A stretch of 34,787 bases of DNA from Streptomyces sp. sk2.1 (GTDB lineage: Bacteria > Actinomycetota > Actinomycetes > Streptomycetales > Streptomycetaceae), in assembly GCF_008120935.1 (NCBI RefSeq), contig NZ_RDBO01000077.1:1352787-1387573 (forward strand), read 5' to 3'. Under the pieces are notes generated by a model. That model ran no database searches, had not been told where the DNA came from, and was given only the letters and a program-made list of their open reading frames with translations. Positions 17,982-26,321 of this stretch are shown here, piece after piece. Position 1 is the first letter of the stretch; every line of letters begins with the position of its first letter. The position numbers were made by a program, and so were the translations under genes.

Positions 17982-18173
17982 ATGGTCGACGAAGGCGCCA
18001 AGGACAAGATCAAGGGCAAGGCCAAGGAAGCCATGGGCAAGATGACCGGCGACCGGCGCAAGGAAGCCGAGGGCAAGATGGACCAGGCCAAGGGTCAGGC
18101 CAAGAGCACCATGAGCGACGCCGAGAAGCGGGCGAAAGGCATGAAGGACTCGCTCCGCGACGACAAGCGCTGA
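17982..18173 (+). CDS. CsbD-family stress protein
   Basis: The protein has 63 residues, almost all charged or small: many Lys/Asp/Glu with regularly spaced KGKAKEAMGK- and KGQAKS-type blocks. This is typical of the CsbD family (Pfam CsbD), predicted to be a helical bundle and induced by general stress through sigma-B in Bacillus. GAAGGAG precedes ATG 17982 at good spacing. It is monocistronic, with a dyad array upstream and a strong terminator 7 bases after the stop. The molecular function of the family is unknown. Confidence 0.9.
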   Translation: MVDEGAKDKIKGKAKEAMGKMTGDRRKEAEGKMDQAKGQAKSTMSDAEKRAKGMKDSLRDDKR

Positions 18174-18180
18174 CCGAACC

Positions 18181-18216
18181 CGCCGAGCCCCCACCCGACG
18201 CGGTGGGGGCTCGGCG
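18181..18216 (+). terminator. Terminator of the csbD-like gene
   Basis: A 15-bp perfect stem (18181-18195 with 18202-18216) with a 6-base loop lies immediately after the gene. Confidence 0.88.
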
Positions 18217-18674
18217 GTGCCGGGGGAGGTTCCGCGCGGTCCCGGGACGGGTGGCCGGGGCTGTTCTGTGCGGGACGCGGGCGGGGGCGGCTCGGTCCGG
18301 GTGGGGTGGTGCGGTCCGGCGGAGGCGGTGCGGTCCGTTCCGGAGCGGATGCGGTGCGGGCTGTGTCGGGTGAGACTGCGGAGAACGGGACGGTGGCGGG
18401 CCGTACGGGCCCGGCTGGGTCCGGGGCCGCTGCGGAGGCGTTCGCTCCGGCCCAGGAGCGAAGGCGCTCGGTCGTGTATCGGGCGCGGTGCGTTCCGGGA
18501 TCTCCGGGGCCCTTCGGGATCTCGGGCTTCGGGGCTCTCCGGGGCTTCGGTCCCGGGGTTCCCGGGCGAGAGCGCGCAATGGTCCGCAGTCGCGAGCGGG
18601 GCGCCGGTGGTGCGCCCCGATGCGCCCTCCCGTCGATGAACGCGCCGCACTAGGTTCGGCCGGAGGAGGCAGCC
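18217..18674 (+). other. G-rich low-complexity spacer without a supported gene
   Basis: The plus strand is strongly G-rich with short imperfect repeats of GGTGCGGTCCG and TCCGGGGCTTCGG types. Open frames exist on both strands, but their products are Arg/Gly/Pro-rich without domain character, and none has a good ribosome binding site except the next gene. I call no gene here. Confidence 0.5.
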
Positions 18675-19049
18675 ATGGTACGGCGATGGGTGCCGGCGCT
18701 CGTTCTCGGCGGGGTGTGGTGGTGGGCCGTGCTGCGGCTCGTGCTGGAACCGGCCCATGCGGGGCTCGTCGAGGGTGCGGTGGCGGCGGGCGGATGGGGA
18801 CTGAGCCTGCTGCCCGTGCACGTGGCCGCGGCCGCCCGGTCGGCGGGGATGCGCAGGGCCGGCGGGCGCGTGGCCCCGGGCGTCCCCGGAGTCGAGGACG
18901 TGGGCGAGGGCCTGGGGCGGTGGCCGGTCGTCGCGGTGCGGTGGGCACGGCACTGGCACGCCGTGGGGGTGCGGTGCGCGGTGCGCGGCCGTCGTGTCAC
19001 CAGGGCATGGCTACGCCGCCGTTCGGGCGGAGGATCTGGCCGGTCATGA
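18675..19049 (+). CDS. Small membrane protein of unknown function
   Basis: The product is 124 residues. Residues about 4-24 (WVPALVLGGVWWWAVLRLVL) and about 32-55 are hydrophobic, so two membrane segments are likely. The rest is Arg-rich and probably cytoplasmic. GGAGGAGG lies 6 bases before ATG 18675, and third codon positions are strongly G/C, which supports a real gene. Its last 53 bases overlap the end of the convergent SDR gene. I do not recognise a family. Confidence 0.65.
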   Translation: MVRRWVPALVLGGVWWWAVLRLVLEPAHAGLVEGAVAAGGWGLSLLPVHVAAAARSAGMRRAGGRVAPGVPGVEDVGEGLGRWPVVAVRWARHWHAVGVRCAVRGRRVTRAWLRRRSGGGSGRS

Positions 19050-19761
19050 AGGCCGACGCGTCGGAGACGAGATGAAGCACGGTGTGGGCGACGTCCTCGG
19101 GTTCGCCGACTCTTCCGAGCGGTGAGAGCCGCGCCATCGCGGCCTCCGTCCGGTGCTGCTGCTCCGCGTCGTGGCGAGCCGTCATGGGGGTACGGATCCA
19201 GCCCGGGGCGACGGCGTTGACCCGGATGCCGTGCGGCCCCAGCTCGGTCGCGAGGGTCCTGGTCAACTGGACGACCGCCGCCTTGGCCGCGCTGTAGCAG
19301 AGCAGACCCGGAGCGGCGGCGTCGACCGCCCCCGAGGCCATGGTGACCAGGGAGCCCGGAGCCCCGCGCGCGATCATGCCGCGCGCCGCTTCCCGGCAGG
19401 CGTGCAGAACGCCCTTGAAGTTGACCGCGAGCACGCGATCGAGGTCCTCGTCCGAGGTGTCGAGGACGCTGCTCGTGTGCATGACCCCGGCGACGGCGAC
19501 CAGGATGTCCAGGTCGCCCGAGGCGGCCACCGCCGCGCGGACCCGGTCGCTGTCGGTGACGTCGAGGACATGGGTGTGGGACGTGCCGTCCGCCGCGGTG
19601 ATCAGGTCCCGGGTCTCCGTCAGGCCCTTCTCGTCGCGGTCCGCGCAGTGCACGGTGGCGCCCGCGGCCGCGAGCAGAAGGGCGCAGGCGCGGCCGATGC
19701 CGCTCGCCGCGCCGGTGACGAACGCGGCGCGGTCCGTGAGGTCGTACGCGATGCGAGGCAT
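18997..19761 (-). CDS. Short-chain dehydrogenase/reductase
   Basis: The 254-residue classical SDR has the Rossmann motif TGAASGIG (residues 16-23), the catalytic Tyr-x3-Lys in YSAAK with an upstream Ser in the strand-5 region, and the C-terminal PGWIRTPM and GxxxxPNGG features. The usual NNAG is replaced by AVAG. The Asp in CADRDE after strand 2 suggests NAD(H) preference. ATG 19761 is chosen because a promoter (TTGACG-N18-TACGGT) places the transcription start at this ATG; the TTG at 19797 that would extend the frame is that promoter's -35. The substrate is unknown. It follows nei on the same strand. Confidence 0.9.
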   Translation of the reverse strand: MPRIAYDLTDRAAFVTGAASGIGRACALLLAAAGATVHCADRDEKGLTETRDLITAADGTSHTHVLDVTDSDRVRAAVAASGDLDILVAVAGVMHTSSVLDTSDEDLDRVLAVNFKGVLHACREAARGMIARGAPGSLVTMASGAVDAAAPGLLCYSAAKAAVVQLTRTLATELGPHGIRVNAVAPGWIRTPMTARHDAEQQHRTEAAMARLSPLGRVGEPEDVAHTVLHLVSDASAFMTGQILRPNGGVAMPW

Positions 19762-19767
19762 GTCCGG

Positions 19768-19797
19768 ACCGTACGACCGAATCTGACGATCCGTCAA
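19768..19797 (-). promoter_or_regulatory. Promoter for leaderless SDR mRNA
   Basis: On the minus strand, TTGACG (19797-19792), 18 bases, TACGGT (19773-19768), then 6 bases and the ATG at 19761. Transcription would start at or next to the A of the start codon. No ribosome binding site precedes the ATG. Confidence 0.65.
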
Positions 19798-19824
19798 TTG
19801 GTGGTGCGGGCTCTCGGGTCGGCC

Positions 19825-20631
19825 TCAGCCCGTGGGGCCCGACTGGCAACGCGGACACCAGTAGGTGGGGCGGGTGCCCTGATCCGCGACGCGGACGGGG
19901 GTGCCGCAGCGCAGACAGGGGCGGCCGGCCCTGCCGTAGACCCAGAGCCGTTCCCTCGGGCCCCGTCCGTGCGGCGCGGCCCGTGTGGTCGTGGTGGTGC
20001 GCACGGGGCGGGCACGGTTGGCTTCGAGGAGTTGTCCGGCCGTTGTGACCAGGCGGGCGGCGACGGGAGCGGGCAGCTCTCCGGCCGGGAGCCAGGGGGT
20101 GACGCGGGCGAGGAAGCAGAGCTCGGCCTTGTAGATGTTGCCGATTCCGGCCAGGTTGCGCTGGTCCAGCAGGGCTTCTCCGAGGGGGCGGCCGGGGTCG
20201 GCGAGCAGATTGCGCAGGGCCCTCTCCGGGTCCCAGTCGGGCCCCAGCAGATCGGGACCGAGATGGCCTACGGCCTGCTCCTCGTCCCGGGTGCGGAGGA
20301 GTTCGAGCACGGGCAGCCGGTAACCGACCGCGGTGTGCCACTCGTTGGCGAGGACGGCGCGGATCTGGTGGGCGGGGCCGCCGCGCCAACGCTCGCCCGC
20401 GGCATGGACGCGCCAGGCCCCGTCCATCCGGAGGTGGCTGTGCAGGGTGAGCCCGCCCTCGACGCGGATGAGGATGTGCTTGCCGCGCGGAACGATGTCC
20501 AGCACCGTCCGGCCGGTGAGGTCGGCGGTGGCGAACCGGGGCACACGCAGGTCGAAACGGGTCAGGGTCCGGTCGGCGAGCGCGGCGCGCAGACGCTCGG
20601 CGGTCTGCAGGACGGTGTCTCCTTCGGGCAT
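19825..20631 (-). CDS. nei: Nei-type DNA glycosylase (endonuclease VIII family)
   Basis: The 268-residue protein starts MPEGDT, the hallmark of the Nei branch (Fpg starts MPELPE). After Met removal, Pro is the catalytic Schiff-base residue and Glu the acid. The helix-two-turn-helix segment (LAGIGNIYKAE) is present, and a C-terminal C-x2-C ... C-x2-C zinc finger (CLRC, CPRC) is complete. The family removes oxidised pyrimidines and cleaves the strand at the abasic site. It lies 63 bases downstream of lhr on the same strand; the lhr-nei pairing is also seen in mycobacteria (Rv3296-Rv3297). Confidence 0.93.
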   Translation of the reverse strand: MPEGDTVLQTAERLRAALADRTLTRFDLRVPRFATADLTGRTVLDIVPRGKHILIRVEGGLTLHSHLRMDGAWRVHAAGERWRGGPAHQIRAVLANEWHTAVGYRLPVLELLRTRDEEQAVGHLGPDLLGPDWDPERALRNLLADPGRPLGEALLDQRNLAGIGNIYKAELCFLARVTPWLPAGELPAPVAARLVTTAGQLLEANRARPVRTTTTTRAAPHGRGPRERLWVYGRAGRPCLRCGTPVRVADQGTRPTYWCPRCQSGPTG

Positions 20632-20694
20632 GCCTCCATGATGCGGGGTGGACCTCCGTGGCCGGCCGGGGCGCGGGGCCCGGCTGGCGGGGAT

Positions 20695-23600
20695 TCAGGC
20701 GCGCAGGCGGAGTCCTCTCGGGGTCGCGAGGAAGCCGGCCGCCTCCAGCGTGCGGCCGAGCGGGGAGGTCAGGGCCGAGGCGCCGTTGGTGCGCTCCACC
20801 GTGACCGTGCCGAGGGCTCCCGCACGGGCTGCCGCCGCCAGCGCCCCGGCCGCCGCCAGGAGAGCGGGGTCGTCCGGATCGGTGGGCCAGGCCAGCAGCG
20901 TCTTGCCGCCGCGCTCCATGTACAGCGTCAGCTCGCCGCCGACCAGGACCACCAGGGCGCCGGCCTTGCGGCCCGGTTTGTGCCCGGCTCCCTCCGGCGG
21001 CTCGGGCCAGGGCAGCGCCGCGCCGTAGGCATTGGCCGGATCCGCCGCCGCGAGGACCAGGGCGCGGGGCGCGGCACCGGGCTCCGCACGGTCGAGGGCG
21101 GTGGACGTGGCGCGCAGCCGGTCGACCGCGCCGTCCATCGCGAACTGGGCCGCCCCCAGCCCCTCGACGACGTAACCGCGCCGGGCCTGCCCGTTGTCCT
21201 CGAAGGCGGAGAGGACGCGGTACGCCGCGGAGAAGCCGCCCTCGACCCCTTCGGCCTGGACCGCGCCGCGGGTGACCACCCCATGGCGGTCCAGGAGCGT
21301 ACGGGCCAGGGCATGCGCGCGGTGCGTGGGATCGGGCTCGGTCGAGGGCAGCAGGGACCAGCGGCCCGAGACGGTCGGCGGGCCCGTCCGGGAAGCGGGC
21401 CGGGTGGCGGTGGTGAGCGATCCGTAGCGTCCGCGCGGGACGTTCCGTCTGGCGCGGTGGGCCGTCGACCCGGCAGTGCGGCCGGAACCCAGGAGCGAAC
21501 GCAGCGGCGCCAGCGTGTCGTTGGTGAGCCGGCCCGACCAGGCCAGGTCCCAGATGGCGTCGGCCAGTTGTGGATCGGTGCAGTCCGGGTGCGTGGTGGC
21601 GCGGACCTGGTCGGCGATCTGCCGGAAGAACAGCCCGTATCCGCCGGCCAGGGCGGTCAGGACGGATGCGTGCAACGCGCCGAGTTCGAGCGGGTGCGGG
21701 GGCGGGAGCAGCAACGGCGCGCTGTCGGCGGGGTAGAGGGACAGCCAGCCGTCCTTGCCCGGCAGGGCACCGGCACCGGCCCAGACGATCTCGCCGGTGG
21801 TGGTCAGCTCGTCGAGCAGTGCCGGGGTGTAGTCCGTCACCCGGCCCGGCAGGATCAGCTTCTCCAGCGCCGACGCAGGGACGGGCGCTCCCTGCAGCTG
21901 CTCGACGGCGCGGGCCAGTCCGTCGATTCCGCGCAGACTGTTGCTGCCCAGGTGCTGCCACTGGGGAAGGAAGCCGGCGAGGGCGGCGGACGGGACCGGT
22001 TCCAGCTCGTGCCGGAGGGCGGCGAGCGAGCGGCGGCGCAGCCGGCGCAGCACCGTGGCGTCGCACCACTCCTGGCCGATGCCGGCCGGGTGGAACTCGC
22101 CCTGGACGAGTCTGCCGGACGCCGAGAGCCGCTGCAGCGCCCCGTCCGTGACGGCCGTGCCCAGACCGAACCGGGCGGCGGCCCCGGCGGAGGTGAACGG
22201 GCCGTGCGTACGGGCGTACCGGGAGAGGAGGTCGCCGAGGGGATCCTTCACCGGTTCGGTGAACGCCTCGGGGACGCCGACCGGGAGAGCGGTGCCCAGC
22301 GCGTCCCGCAGGCGTCCCGCGTCCTCGATCGCGGCCCAGTGGTCCGCCCCGGCGATCCGGACCCGGATGGCCCGGCGGGCGGCGGCCAGCTCCGAAGCCC
22401 AGGCCGGGTGGGCGCCGCGCCCGGCCAGCTCCGCGTCGGTGAGCGGACCGAGGACCCGGAGAAGGTCGGCGACGCCCTCGGCGTCCTTGACCCCGCGGTC
22501 CTCCGTCAGCCACTGGAGCTCCTGCTCCAGCTCGGACAGGACGTCGGCGTCGAGCAGTTCGCGCAGCTCCGCCCGGCCGAGGAGCTCCGCCAGCAGATGG
22601 GAGTCGAGGGAGAGGGCTGCGGCCCGCCGTTCGGCCAGGGGCGAATCACCCTCGTACAGGAACTGGGCGACGTAGCCGAACAGGAGGGAGCGGGCGAAGG
22701 GCGAGGGCTCCGGGGTGGTCACCTCGACCAGCCGGACCCGGCGTGCTTCGAGGTCGCCCATGAGTTCCGTGAGCCCGGGGACGTCGAAGACGTCCTGGAG
22801 GCATTCGCGGACCGCTTCCAGGACGATCGGGAAGGAGCCGAACTCCGAGGCGACCTGGAGGAGTTGCGCGGCGCGCTGCCGCTGCTGCCAGAGCGGGGTC
22901 CGTTTGCCGGGGCTGCGGCGCGGCAGCAGCAGGGCGCGGGCCGCGCACTCGCGGAACCGGGAGGCGAACAACGCCGAACCGCCGACCTGGTCGGTGACGA
23001 TCTGCTCGATCTCGCCCCGGTCGAACGTCACGTCCGCCGCGCCGACGGGCGGCTGCTCGCTGTCGTACGAGAGGCCGGGGGCCGGTACCGGGTCCTGGAG
23101 GGGGTCCTGCGCGGGATCGAAGTCCAGCAGGTCCAGGCCCATCAGGTCGGCGTCGGGCAGCCGCAGCACGATGCCGTCGTCGGCGTGCATCACCTGGGCG
23201 TCCATGCCGTACCGCTCGGCGAGACGGGCACCCAGTGCCAGCGCCCACGGGGCGTGCACCTGCGCGCCGAACGGGGAGTGGACGACCACCCGCCAGTCGC
23301 CCAGCTCGTCGCGGAACCGCTCCACGAGGACGGTCCGGTCGTCCGGTACGTGACCACAGGCGCGGCGCTGCTCGTCGAGGTACGACAGGGTGTTGTCGGC
23401 GGCCCAGGCGTCGAGACCGGCGGCCAGCAGCCGCGCGCGGGCGTCCTCCGGCGGGAGCCCGCCGATCTCGCGGAGGAACGCCCCCAGAGCGCGCCCCAGC
23501 TCCAGCGGACGGCCCAGCTGGTCGCCCTTCCAGAACGGCAGCCGGCCGGGAACGCCCGGGGCGGGCGACACCAGGACCCGGTCACGGGTGATGTCCTCGA

Positions 23601-25350
23601 TCCGCCAGGACGTGGTGCCCAGCGTGAAGACGTCGCCGACCCGCGACTCGTACACCATCTCCTCGTCGAGCTCACCGACCCGGCCGCCGCCCTTCTTGGG
23701 ATCGGCGCCCGCGAGGAAGACCCCGAAGAGCCCGCGGTCGGGAATGGTCCCGCCGGAGGTGACGGCGAGCCGCTGGGCACCGGGGCGGCCCGTGACCGTC
23801 CCCGCCACCCGGTCCCAGACCACGCGCGGGCGCAGCTCGGCGAAGGCATCGGACGGGTAGCGGCCGGCGAGCATGTCCAGCACGGCGGTGAACGCCGACT
23901 CGGGCAGGGCGGCGAAGGGGGCGGCGCGGCGGAACACGGCCAGCAGGTCGTCCACCTGCCGGCTGTCCAGGGCGACCATGGCGACCAGCTGCTGGGCCAG
24001 CACGTCCAGCGGGTTGGCCGGGATCCGGAGCGACTCGATGGCGCCCTCGCGCATCCGCTCGGTGACCACGGCCGCCTGCACCAGATCACCCCGGTACTTC
24101 GGGAAGACCACACCGGTGGAGACCGCGCCCACCTGGTGCCCGGCCCGGCCGACCCGTTGCAGACCGGAGGCGACCGAGGGCGGCGACTCCACCTGGATCA
24201 CGAGGTCGACCGCCCCCATGTCGATGCCCAGTTCGAGGCTGGAGGTGGCGACCACGGCGGGCAGCCGGCCCGCCTTGAGATCCTCCTCGACCTGGGCCCG
24301 CTGCTCCTTGGACACCGAACCGTGGTGGGCACGGGCGAGCAGCGCGGGGGCGCCCTTCGCCGCGCCGGACTCGGCCATGATCTCGGCGGGGGAGTGGGAC
24401 TCGGAGAGCGTCTCACCGGTGAGCCGCTCGTACGCGATCTCGTTGAGCCGGTTGCACAGCCGCTCCGCGAGGCGGCGGGAATTGGCGAAGACGATGGTGG
24501 AGCGGTGCTGCTGGACGAGGTCGACGATCCGCTCCTCGACATGGGGCCAGATCGAGGGCTTGTCCGCCCGGTCGGGCCCGTCGGCGTCGGTGGCGGGGGA
24601 ACCGCCGAGCTCCCCGAGGTCCTCGACCGGCACGACCACCGACAGGTCGAACCGCTTGGTGGACGGCGGCTGGACGATCTCCACCCTGCGCCGGGGCGAC
24701 AGATAGCGCGCCACCTCGTCGACGGGACGGACCGTCGCCGACAGGCCGATCCGCCGCGCGGGCCGCGGCAGCAGCTCGTCCAGCCGCTCCAGCGACACCG
24801 CGAGATGGGCGCCCCGCTTCGTACCCGCCACGGCGTGCACCTCGTCGAGGATCACCGTCTCGACGCCGGACAGCGCCTCCCGGGCGGACGAGGTCAGCAG
24901 CAGGAACAGCGATTCGGGCGTGGTGATCAGGATGTCCGGCGGCCTGGCCGCCATCGAACGGCGCTCGGCGGCCGGGGTGTCGCCGGAGCGGATACCCACC
25001 CGCACCTCGGGCTCCGGCAGCCCCAGCCGCACCGACTCCTGGCGGATCCCGGTCAGCGGCGAGCGGAGATTGCGCTCGACGTCGACCGCGAGCGCCTTGA
25101 GCGGCGACACGTACAGCACCCGGCAGCGCTTCTTCGCCTCCGCGGGCGGCGGGACGGACGCCAGCCCGTCCAGCGCGGCGAGGAACGCGGCGAGGGTCTT
25201 GCCGGAGCCGGTCGGGGCGACGACCAGCACGTCCGAACCCTCGCCGATCGCGCGCCAGGCACCCTCCTGCGCCGCCGTGGGCGCGCTGAAGGCGCCCGAG
25301 AACCAGCCGCGGGTCGCGGGGGAGAACGAGTCGAGCACGGAGCCAGCCAT
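20695..25350 (-). CDS. lhr: Lhr-family ATP-dependent helicase
   Basis: The 1551-residue protein has the size typical of full-length Lhr. The N-terminal half is the superfamily-2 Lhr core: Walker A APTGSGKT (Lys51), DEVH box in VILDEVHAVAGTKRG, then SATVRPVDEVARYLSP, and the second RecA domain with SSLELGIDMG and QRVGRAGHQ. A winged-helix and Lhr-specific domain follow, and then a large C-terminal region (about residues 850-1551). In mycobacteria the core translocates 3' to 5' and unwinds RNA:DNA hybrids, and the CTD resembles AlkZ-type tandem winged helices. ATG 25350 is preferred over ATG 25359 because the candidate promoter at 25358-25380 would start transcription at 25350. It heads a likely lhr-nei repair unit. 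Confidence 0.95.
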   Translation of the reverse strand: MAGSVLDSFSPATRGWFSGAFSAPTAAQEGAWRAIGEGSDVLVVAPTGSGKTLAAFLAALDGLASVPPPAEAKKRCRVLYVSPLKALAVDVERNLRSPLTGIRQESVRLGLPEPEVRVGIRSGDTPAAERRSMAARPPDILITTPESLFLLLTSSAREALSGVETVILDEVHAVAGTKRGAHLAVSLERLDELLPRPARRIGLSATVRPVDEVARYLSPRRRVEIVQPPSTKRFDLSVVVPVEDLGELGGSPATDADGPDRADKPSIWPHVEERIVDLVQQHRSTIVFANSRRLAERLCNRLNEIAYERLTGETLSESHSPAEIMAESGAAKGAPALLARAHHGSVSKEQRAQVEEDLKAGRLPAVVATSSLELGIDMGAVDLVIQVESPPSVASGLQRVGRAGHQVGAVSTGVVFPKYRGDLVQAAVVTERMREGAIESLRIPANPLDVLAQQLVAMVALDSRQVDDLLAVFRRAAPFAALPESAFTAVLDMLAGRYPSDAFAELRPRVVWDRVAGTVTGRPGAQRLAVTSGGTIPDRGLFGVFLAGADPKKGGGRVGELDEEMVYESRVGDVFTLGTTSWRIEDITRDRVLVSPAPGVPGRLPFWKGDQLGRPLELGRALGAFLREIGGLPPEDARARLLAAGLDAWAADNTLSYLDEQRRACGHVPDDRTVLVERFRDELGDWRVVVHSPFGAQVHAPWALALGARLAERYGMDAQVMHADDGIVLRLPDADLMGLDLLDFDPAQDPLQDPVPAPGLSYDSEQPPVGAADVTFDRGEIEQIVTDQVGGSALFASRFRECAARALLLPRRSPGKRTPLWQQRQRAAQLLQVASEFGSFPIVLEAVRECLQDVFDVPGLTELMGDLEARRVRLVEVTTPEPSPFARSLLFGYVAQFLYEGDSPLAERRAAALSLDSHLLAELLGRAELRELLDADVLSELEQELQWLTEDRGVKDAEGVADLLRVLGPLTDAELAGRGAHPAWASELAAARRAIRVRIAGADHWAAIEDAGRLRDALGTALPVGVPEAFTEPVKDPLGDLLSRYARTHGPFTSAGAAARFGLGTAVTDGALQRLSASGRLVQGEFHPAGIGQEWCDATVLRRLRRRSLAALRHELEPVPSAALAGFLPQWQHLGSNSLRGIDGLARAVEQLQGAPVPASALEKLILPGRVTDYTPALLDELTTTGEIVWAGAGALPGKDGWLSLYPADSAPLLLPPPHPLELGALHASVLTALAGGYGLFFRQIADQVRATTHPDCTDPQLADAIWDLAWSGRLTNDTLAPLRSLLGSGRTAGSTAHRARRNVPRGRYGSLTTATRPASRTGPPTVSGRWSLLPSTEPDPTHRAHALARTLLDRHGVVTRGAVQAEGVEGGFSAAYRVLSAFEDNGQARRGYVVEGLGAAQFAMDGAVDRLRATSTALDRAEPGAAPRALVLAAADPANAYGAALPWPEPPEGAGHKPGRKAGALVVLVGGELTLYMERGGKTLLAWPTDPDDPALLAAAGALAAAARAGALGTVTVERTNGASALTSPLGRTLEAAGFLATPRGLRLRA

Positions 25351-25357
25351 GCCCTCC

Positions 25358-25380
25358 ATCGTGCACCCCGGCACTGACAA
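25358..25380 (-). promoter_or_regulatory. RecA-NDp-like promoter of lhr
   Basis: On the minus strand, TTGTCAGTG (25380-25372), 8 bases, then CACGAT (25363-25358). The -35 block and spacer are identical in form to the recA promoter at 32137-32159; the -10 deviates at its first base (consensus TAnnnT). The expected start is about 25350, the A of the chosen start codon. Confidence 0.6.
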
Positions 25381-25441
25381 CGGCCGGGGCGTCCTGCCCG
25401 CCGACATGGGGCACAGGCCCAGGACCTGCGAGAATTTCCCC

Positions 25442-26311
25442 ATGGCGATCGCACCGGAGCCCGGATCGGGGGAGTGGGCGAGGCACTGGCAGTACGCGGA
25501 ACTGCCCGACCTCGACCTGCTGCGTGCCCGGTACGTGCGCCACACCTTCCCGCGCCACAGCCACGAGGGCTACGTCTTCGGCACCATCACCCACGGCGTG
25601 GAGGACGTCGGGCTGCCGGACGGCACCGTCCACGCCGGCCCCGGCACCGTGGTCATGATCAACCCGGAGGTCCCGCACACCGCCCGCGCGGGCGTTCCCG
25701 AGGGCTGGGTGTACGCCACGCTCTACCCGTCGGCGCAGGTGGTCAACGACATCGCCGCCGACACGACGAGTCTGCGCGGCACGGTCGGCTTCACCGAGAC
25801 CAGCGTCGTGGACCCGTACGCGGCCCGGCTGATCCGCGCGGTCCACCGGGCCGCCGAGGAGGGCAACGCGCTGGCCGCCGACACCGTGCTGCGGGTCATG
25901 GTCACACGGCTGCTCGGCCGGCACGGCAGCGTGCTGCCGATCCGCACCCCCCGCTCGGCGGGCGCGCGCGACGCCGCCCGGGCCCGTGCGGTGCTGGAGG
26001 GCCGGATGGCGAAGCCGCCCGGGCTCGACGCACTGGCCGCGGAGCTGGGGACCAGCCCCTTCGCACTGCTGAGGGCCTTCAAGAAGGAATACGGGATGCC
26101 GCCGCACGCCTGGCTCACCGACGCCCGGGTGCGCGCCGCGCGCCGGATGCTCGACGCGGGCACGGCACCCGCGGAGGCGGCCGTCCGGGTCGGTTTCACC
26201 GACCAGCCGCATCTCAACCGTCATTTCACCCGGATCGTGGGAGTGCCACCCGGCGCATACCGGCGCGAACGCGCAAGAACGTACAAGACCGGTCCCGAAC
26301 GGCCCACGTAG
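25442..26311 (+). CDS. AraC-family regulator with cupin sensor
   Basis: The 289-residue protein has an N-terminal cupin-like ligand domain (about 25-125; RHSHEGYVFG, GPGTVVMINPEVPHTARAG) and a C-terminal double helix-turn-helix (about 190-280; LDALAAELGTSPFALLRAFKKEYG, then AVRVGFTDQPHLNRHFTRIVGVPPGAYR). It is divergent from lhr and 10 bases upstream of azlC. AraC proteins of this subtype commonly control an adjacent azlCD exporter, probably sensing an amino acid or related small molecule. No clear ribosome site precedes ATG 25442. Confidence 0.92.
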   Translation: MAIAPEPGSGEWARHWQYAELPDLDLLRARYVRHTFPRHSHEGYVFGTITHGVEDVGLPDGTVHAGPGTVVMINPEVPHTARAGVPEGWVYATLYPSAQVVNDIAADTTSLRGTVGFTETSVVDPYAARLIRAVHRAAEEGNALAADTVLRVMVTRLLGRHGSVLPIRTPRSAGARDAARARAVLEGRMAKPPGLDALAAELGTSPFALLRAFKKEYGMPPHAWLTDARVRAARRMLDAGTAPAEAAVRVGFTDQPHLNRHFTRIVGVPPGAYRRERARTYKTGPERPT

Positions 26312-26321
26312 CGTTCCGGTC

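Noticed and set aside
18650..22513. 1287-codon minus-strand frame spanning SDR, nei and part of lhr
   Set aside because: It runs out of frame through three genes with clear motifs in another frame, and its product is Arg/Pro/Gly-rich.
19153..25377. 2074-codon open frame on the plus strand through nei and lhr
   Set aside because: It lies entirely opposite genes with clear domains and encodes a Gly/Arg/Gln/Asp-rich product without recognisable motifs.
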